Shown here: positions 58,313-64,000 of the stretch, piece after piece
Position numbering within the stretch: the first letter of the stretch is position 1
Layout: each line of letters opens with the position of its first letter
Notes under the pieces: model-generated
Told to the model about the DNA's origin: nothing
The model's database searches: none
The model's input: the letters and a program-made list of their open reading frames with translations, nothing else
Assembly (NCBI RefSeq): GCF_030272615.1
Contig: NC_081415.1
Location: forward strand, 624,773,740-624,837,739
From: Cryptomeria japonica
Taxonomy: Eukaryota; Streptophyta; Pinopsida; Cupressales; Cupressaceae
Direction: 5' to 3'
Length of the DNA stretch: 64,000 bases
Program-made: the position numbers and the translations under genes

Positions 58313-59320
58313 AATTCTATATAACTAATTATATATATTGTTTATCTTAATGAGTTATTATTATAGCATAAAATAAATTGACAGAAATAATCTATGATGA
58401 TTTAAATTAACATATGTTTCATTTCTAGAAATATTGAACACAAAAGAAACTAAAAAAATTTCAATACAGTTATGAATCTATATCCATTCAAACAACAAAC
58501 CCAACATAATGCATATATTAAATGTAGGTTCCTAAGTGATTTTGAATATTAGTATATAGACAAATATTGTCACAAGAGATCTATATATATTGTGTTATTA
58601 CATGGGTTGACGCTAGCATCAAGATGGGATTGTTGAACATGTGCATATATTAACTATAAGTTGTACTAGAAAAAAAATGATATGCACGAAGTTGACATAA
58701 ATATAATGAATATTAAAATTTACTACAACATGTAATAGAGTTAATAGTGTTAACTTACTTCCATAAATTTGTATAATTATTGGTCAAAATTGCATATTGT
58801 ATCTATATTTGAAAAATAAACAACATTATAAGTACCAAGACAATTTTATGAGTTCAAATTAAATACAATGAATCACCAAAATTAATCATCTACTAGAGAA
58901 AAAAAGATTCAAGATATTCATCATGATACAGTTTAATGACAACTATTACAAAAGTTGTTCTTTATTTTTCATTTTTGTCACATATTTTACATTTCTTATG
59001 TTGGAGTAGTGTTCAAATGAGAATTAGGATGATATTATTAAATGAATAAAGAAATTTTTATCATGAGATAATGGTGAATATTAAACCTAAATTTTATACA
59101 CTACAAATATCTATAGTGGAATGTTTTACATTGATCCTTATAAACTATGTATAGTTACAACTCATGCCATTTTAATCATAATTTGCAAGTAGCTTACCCT
59201 TCTAATATGTAGAATAAAAAATATGAGTTAGGTTTTATGTTTGAAAAACTACTTGTTTATGTATAAACTCCATGATTATGTGTAATGGTAATTTAGGTTG
59301 TTACACTCTTAACCAATAAC
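58313..59320. other. AT-rich stretch without recognisable features
   Basis: No open frame over 60 codons and no repeat partner within the window. Confidence 0.4.
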
Positions 59321-60111
59321 ATACATGGGGATATGTGTATCCAACTTGTGGATATAATAGTCTATCATTAAGTTATATCAGTATTATGATTATAGTTTTA
59401 TATAGGTAGTAAGGTCAACCTAGACACATTCCATGACATAAGTATGATACATATATAAGGTCATATGGTTAGTTTATTATTAGAATATTATTAATTTTAT
59501 TCTTATTCAAGACTTGTGAGGGTAGGTTGCAAGATGGAAGAGATTATACATAATGTGCAAGTTGGAAGCCTTCTTGAACTCAATTCTTTTGAAGTTCTTT
59601 TTAATGGCAATGATAATGTAGTCTGCTAGAACTTCACACAGTCTTTTTTTATTATTTAAAACCCCATTATTGCATTCTTTCGAGACACCACAACAGAGAT
59701 GAAATAAGGCCAAACACAAGAGTTCCACAATTAGGAAGTGGGATAAGCGGTGGGACCAGCTATCTATAATGCCCTTGACACTGTTTTACCGAACCCAACT
59801 CAATAGAAAAAGGATGTGGGATTTTTGCCTATTGTTCCATGTACAATTACATTGAATTAAGGCATGGTCAATGCTTTCCTCAAATTGTTTATAAAGAAAA
59901 TGCACTATGAATACCTACATACCTCCTATTTGTATATTATCAATAGTAAGGACCTTCTTCTAGTAGAATAACTTTTACATAGCTATTTTCCTCAAAATTT
60001 TCTCAAAGTTATTTCTTTGTCTAGAGGTCATCCTTTAACTCAATTAGTGAATAAGAAAATTTATAACGATTATTTTTTTACTCTTTTAGAGGATACATCT
60101 AAAATTTAAAA

Positions 60112-60287
<176 letters not shown>

Positions 60288-61823
60288 ATTTATAGAATTC
60301 AGTGGCCCAAAAAACCAATTTTATAGGTAACTATTTTAATCTAAACCTTCATAGCTTAACTCCTTTGTGTGGAAATAGATTGGTCATGGAGAAATATTTA
60401 TATTCTATATCATTCATTTTGGTTTTCAAGCATCCTCATGCTCTTTATGATAGGATTTTATTTAATTGAAAGAAGTTGTCTTATTGGATTACCAAGCCTC
60501 TTTCTCTAGTACAAAATTTTTGAGTGTACTTTAATATTTTGATGGATACACATGTTTACTATTCATCCTACAAGGTTCCTTCTAAATTTTCCTATTAGAA
60601 ACTTATAAATATTCTTAAAAAATTTCTTTGGGATTCCTTTGAGAATAATAGAGGTTTGCATCATGTGGCTTCAGATTTTTATTCTCTCCCTCTCAAATTA
60701 GAGTGTTGGTCTTAATTTTTGCTGAATTATAAGGATCAACTTTATGTGCAAATATCACAATGAAAATAGAGGTTAAAATATCTTAATGCATCATAGCATC
60801 CCTTTACGAATTCCCTTTGAGAGGGAATCTTGAAAGGCGATCGACATTTACACCCTTCTTATCATGAAGGAGCTCATCTAGATCTTCAAGATAATTTTGT
60901 GATAAAAAGTATTTGGTGAGCTATTAATCCATCAAGTTGTAATTAGTTTGGTTGTAGTGACTTTCAAACTAGGATTTTTATAAATAAAGAATTTTTTTAT
61001 GATGGTCTCCTATTCTCCCTCATCAAGGTAATCCCCTAGCTAGGATTGCATGTCTCCATTTTTTTTTTTTTTATGAAGACAATCAAGTGCCTTCTAGATA
61101 TTTTTTTAAAAGGAATAGGAATTTTCTCACTTTTTTATGAAAATTATAAAAAAAAAATTTCCAATAAGGACCCACAAACATTTCTAAGTTGTTAATGATT
61201 TGGTGCCTCTATATATAATTCAAATGATTGGGGTTCATTGTTTGAAGCCCTAGTGGAAAGATTGAAAATAGTATCCTAAGATACTATTTTGTAATGACAA
61301 ACCTAACAATCACTACTCCTAACTCTCTCTACATTTATATATGGTGAATATTTTAAACTAGATATGGATGTTGTAATCCTCTTTAAGCACCTAGTAACAC
61401 ATGTTTCAAATTTTTAGTTAGCTATTCTAGAGATAAATCTTTCTTTTTTTATTTATGTATTCATTTTCAAAGCCTTAAATTAATTGGTTCTAGATTAATT
61501 CACATTGGGATTAGGGAACCTCAATGCCCATTTTCTGAAATTCTTAAGCACCTCTTCTAGACTTGTAAGCTATATGGGATTAGATTAGTATTTTTTCAAT
61601 CTTTTCTTAACTTGAGTTTTCCTCTTGTAATATGATTTAATTAGGGGCTTAGCCTAGAATACCTTCTAAATATGCCTAGGATTGGAACACTTTGAGGGTA
61701 GAATATATTTTCAATATATGGAAGGATAAGAATTCTACTTTATTTTTTAGAAATTTGGTTGATTACAATTTCTCACATTACACTGAGGTGATCATTTGTT
61801 CTAGCATTGTTGTATAAATCTAG

Positions 61824-62200
61824 TTGCAAGAAAACAAGGTTGCACTTAAAGTAGCACATATTCAATTGATTTTGGATCATTCGGGCAATGTTCCATGCAC
61901 TATTGCTAGAGTCTCTCTACTTTCACCTCTTGTCAAAATCATTGTACAACTTGTGAATGTCGATGTGGACATAGTCAATGTACTTGTAGTGAATAAGATG
62001 CATATTCCCATGTTTTCCAACCTTTTACAAGAAGAGATACAGACCATTCACAACCTGCCCACTACTACTTTACTTCTATCTAGACTCTAGTTATGGGTTT
62101 AGTGGTTGGCCTAACATTGGCAATTTCTATCATCTTACTCTTGTTATATTGTTTATTCATAACACTCATAATTTTTATGAAAGAAAAATAAACATGTTAA
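61824..62200 (+). pseudogene. Cys-rich, TM tail ORF of LINE copy 2
   Basis: The longest frame (61,824-62,090, 88 codons) reads KVAHIQLILDHSGNVPCTIA then VKIIVQLVNVDVDIV. The frame matching copy 1 instead gives CQNHCTTCECRCGHSQCTC followed by LVMGLVVGLTLAISIILLLL, so the cysteines and the hydrophobic segment are conserved between copies. A ~60-bp segment (TATCATCTTACTCTTGTTAT) is repeated at 62,129 and 62,275. No family is recognised. Confidence 0.3.
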
Positions 62201-62339
62201 TGATAGTTGGGAACTTTCTATCAACACTTTTATCATTTACTCTTGTTAATTCTATCGACACTTTTATCATTTCTATCATCTTACTCTTGTTATATTATTT
62301 ATTCATAACACTCATCTTTTTGATGAAAGAAAGATAAAC

Positions 62340-63090
62340 ATGTTAACGATAGTCAGTTTCCTTTTTACCCATTGCTTTCTTGTTCTTCTTGCCTCCCCAT
62401 TCCAATTATTCCCCGGTCATTAATTGTGGGCACATACCAATTGTGTCTACTTCATAAAATTTCTTTTCATTTATCGATTTCACTCAAGGTTAATTCAAAC
62501 CCAAGCTTTTACCTAGGAAAACCCTTTTAAAATAACACCATTTCTCTCTTTTGTATGTACAAGTGGTAGGATATGGAGACAAGATATATAGATGTGAGAA
62601 GAGTAGACAGAGGAAAAAACCAGCCCTGATCCTTCTTCAATTGTCACCAAGACTAAAAGTTTCTCGCTGAGAAGGAAATTTGGTACCCAACATTCCTCTA
62701 TCTGAAATTCTTTGAGTGGTCTCAATTATTTGCTATGCTATCTCCACAAGCATGTCTCCTATCTCCACATCAACTATAGAGTGATTACGAGACAAGTTTT
62801 GCTAATTATTTTGGGTACACAAGTTCGATGAAGCTTTCTTTATAAACATGAGTCTGTCTACTTTTCTTTGGCAATGGACTATTGTTAAAACATTGCGGCC
62901 ACAAGTTTGTGTTCTATCGGCCAGCCAAGTAAGGATGGTGAGCGCTAAAACCAAGGTAGGAAGGAAAAGTCATATGGTATTTATATCTTGCATTTACCAT
63001 TCTTGAATTGTAAATCATAACCCTTATCAACCATCTGTCCAACACTGAAAAGATTATTGCTTCAAATCTTCAAAAGATACCAAATTGTAT
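62340..63090. other. Insertion in LINE copy 2, unassigned
   Basis: Not present in copy 1. A 70-codon minus-strand frame (62,725-62,513) has no recognisable features. Confidence 0.35.
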
Positions 63091-63499
63091 CTCAGGCTAA
63101 GGGGACATTTCAGACTTATCAGGATTACTATTTGTGTCCCTTCATGCATCTTCTCATAGGGACCAAGATTGAATTTGTGTTCCTTCATGCATCTACTCAT
63201 CTCTAGGTGTTGAGGTAGTCTCATCGTTGTCCTCTTCTTCATTTCCCTTGATCTCTTAGGTGTGATGAGTGAGAGTAAATCTATTAATTTCAAGAAGGAA
63301 GATCCTCTATCTCGGAATGGCTAAGGGAAAGACTAGATCAAGATGTAATAGTAGTAGATGAAGAACCAACATACGACATAGCACTAACCATAGTAGTGTT
63401 TTCACTTTAACAAAGGGTGTCTCTATGTTGTAACTGAGGTTCAATATGAAGTAAAGAGGAGAATATCCTGATAAGTCTGAATTGTCTCCTTAGCTCGAG
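63091..63499. repeat. ~410-bp unit with 32-bp terminal inverted repeats
   Basis: The left arm (63,091-63,124) contains GCTAAGGGGACATTTCAGAC and TTATCAGGAT. The right arm (63,465-63,499) is its reverse complement with about five differences. The interior has a ~44-bp tandem duplication (TTTGTGTCCCTTCATGCATC at 63,131 and 63,175). It resembles a MITE in size. I found no convincing target-site duplication. Confidence 0.5.
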
Positions 63500-63539
63500 G
63501 TACTTTGTTATCCTCAAATGCTAAACCCATGAATGAGAG

Positions 63540-63718
63540 TGCATCATATCCATAAAGTGCTTTGAAAGGAGACATGCTTGTGGACATGTGAGATCATTTC
63601 CCATGGTTAATCGAGCACTCCCTCTGATTACTATGCATCATATTCGTAAAGTGCTATGAAAGGAGATATGCTTGTGGACATGTGATCATTTCCTGTGGTT
63701 AATTGAGCACTTGCTAAC
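63540..63718. repeat. ~98-bp tandem duplication
   Basis: GCATCATATCCATAAAGTGC (63,541) and GCATCATATTCGTAAAGTGC (63,639) each lead into AAGGAGAYATGCTTGTGGAC and GGTTAATYGAGCACT, giving two imperfect units of ~98 and ~78 bp. Confidence 0.8.
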
Positions 63719-64000
63719 GTATGGGGTAAACTAGATGATGGAGATCCCCTCCTCTAATAGATACATTTTCTCTTGCACGTAACCACCTGTTTGCTTATTT
63801 TGTTCTACAATTTTTCCTTTAAACTTAAAGAATTATTTTTTCTACCTATTTTTTTTATCTATAATATTACTCCATAAATAACAATAATAATAGACTTAAT
63901 CATAAACAAAAGTCCTAAAATTCAAAAGAGCCTAAAACTCTATTTTAAGAATAAGTGATGTATTTATGTACATCAATTATGCTGGTTTACAAGCTTATTA

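Overview
This window reads as plant nuclear DNA from a large, transposon-packed genome. No bacterial, organellar or intact cellular gene is visible. Almost every recognisable protein is a decayed retrotransposon domain: Ty1/copia Gag, protease, integrase, reverse transcriptase and RNase H, Ty3/gypsy Gag-protease, and plant LINE reverse transcriptase and RNase H. The sequence is AT-rich to the eye, the elements are old (LTR pairs look roughly 90% alike by eye, not computed), and insertions are nested. A gymnosperm is my best guess from the LINE and copia types, but this is a weak inference.

Layout, left to right. 333-4766 is a degenerate LINE copy on the plus strand, interrupted by a partial gypsy-type LTR element (721-2734). 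4767-11437 is a complete but dead copia element C1 on the plus strand, with target-site duplication (TSD) ATCTG. 12251-13407 is a short element with terminal repeats. A LINE open reading frame around 14,725 is split by copia element C2 (14960-22627, minus strand, TSD GGAAG) and resumes with its RNase H at 22,633. 23499-33774 is a 10.3-kb LTR element G2 on the minus strand (TSD GGAGG), with a tRNA-Trp-like primer site and a long unfamiliar ORF but no gag-pol. 34,130-36,985 holds an unidentified degenerate coding repeat. 38,688-39,180 is a candidate host gene 5' end. 39689-44921 is a gag-protease-only copia element C3 on the minus strand. 45,380-46,581 is the 5' end of a relative, C4. 46,582-49,763 is a gypsy Gag-protease element G3 on the minus strand. 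49,764-50,300 is a further LTR remnant. 50,301-54,010 shows nothing I recognise. A tRNA-derived SINE lies at about 54,021, a promoter-like stretch at 54,370-55,060, a LINE RNase H at 55,740, a second copy of the unidentified repeat at 56,525-58,312, and a second copy of the first LINE from 59,321 to the window end, which includes a long TC/TA microsatellite.

The genes do not form a pathway. They are parts of selfish elements, some of which (G2, C3, probably G3) lack their own integrase or reverse transcriptase and would have depended on proteins supplied by other elements. Stop codons and active-site losses are mostly of the kind expected from methyl-cytosine deamination (TGG to TAG or TGA, GAT to AAT, TGT to TAT), which fits long silencing. 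The most unusual items are the ~670-codon unknown ORF and motif-rich leader of G2, the unknown extension after the protease in C3, the paired unknown repeat at 35.0 and 56.5 kb, and the Cys-rich membrane tail of the terminal LINE copies.
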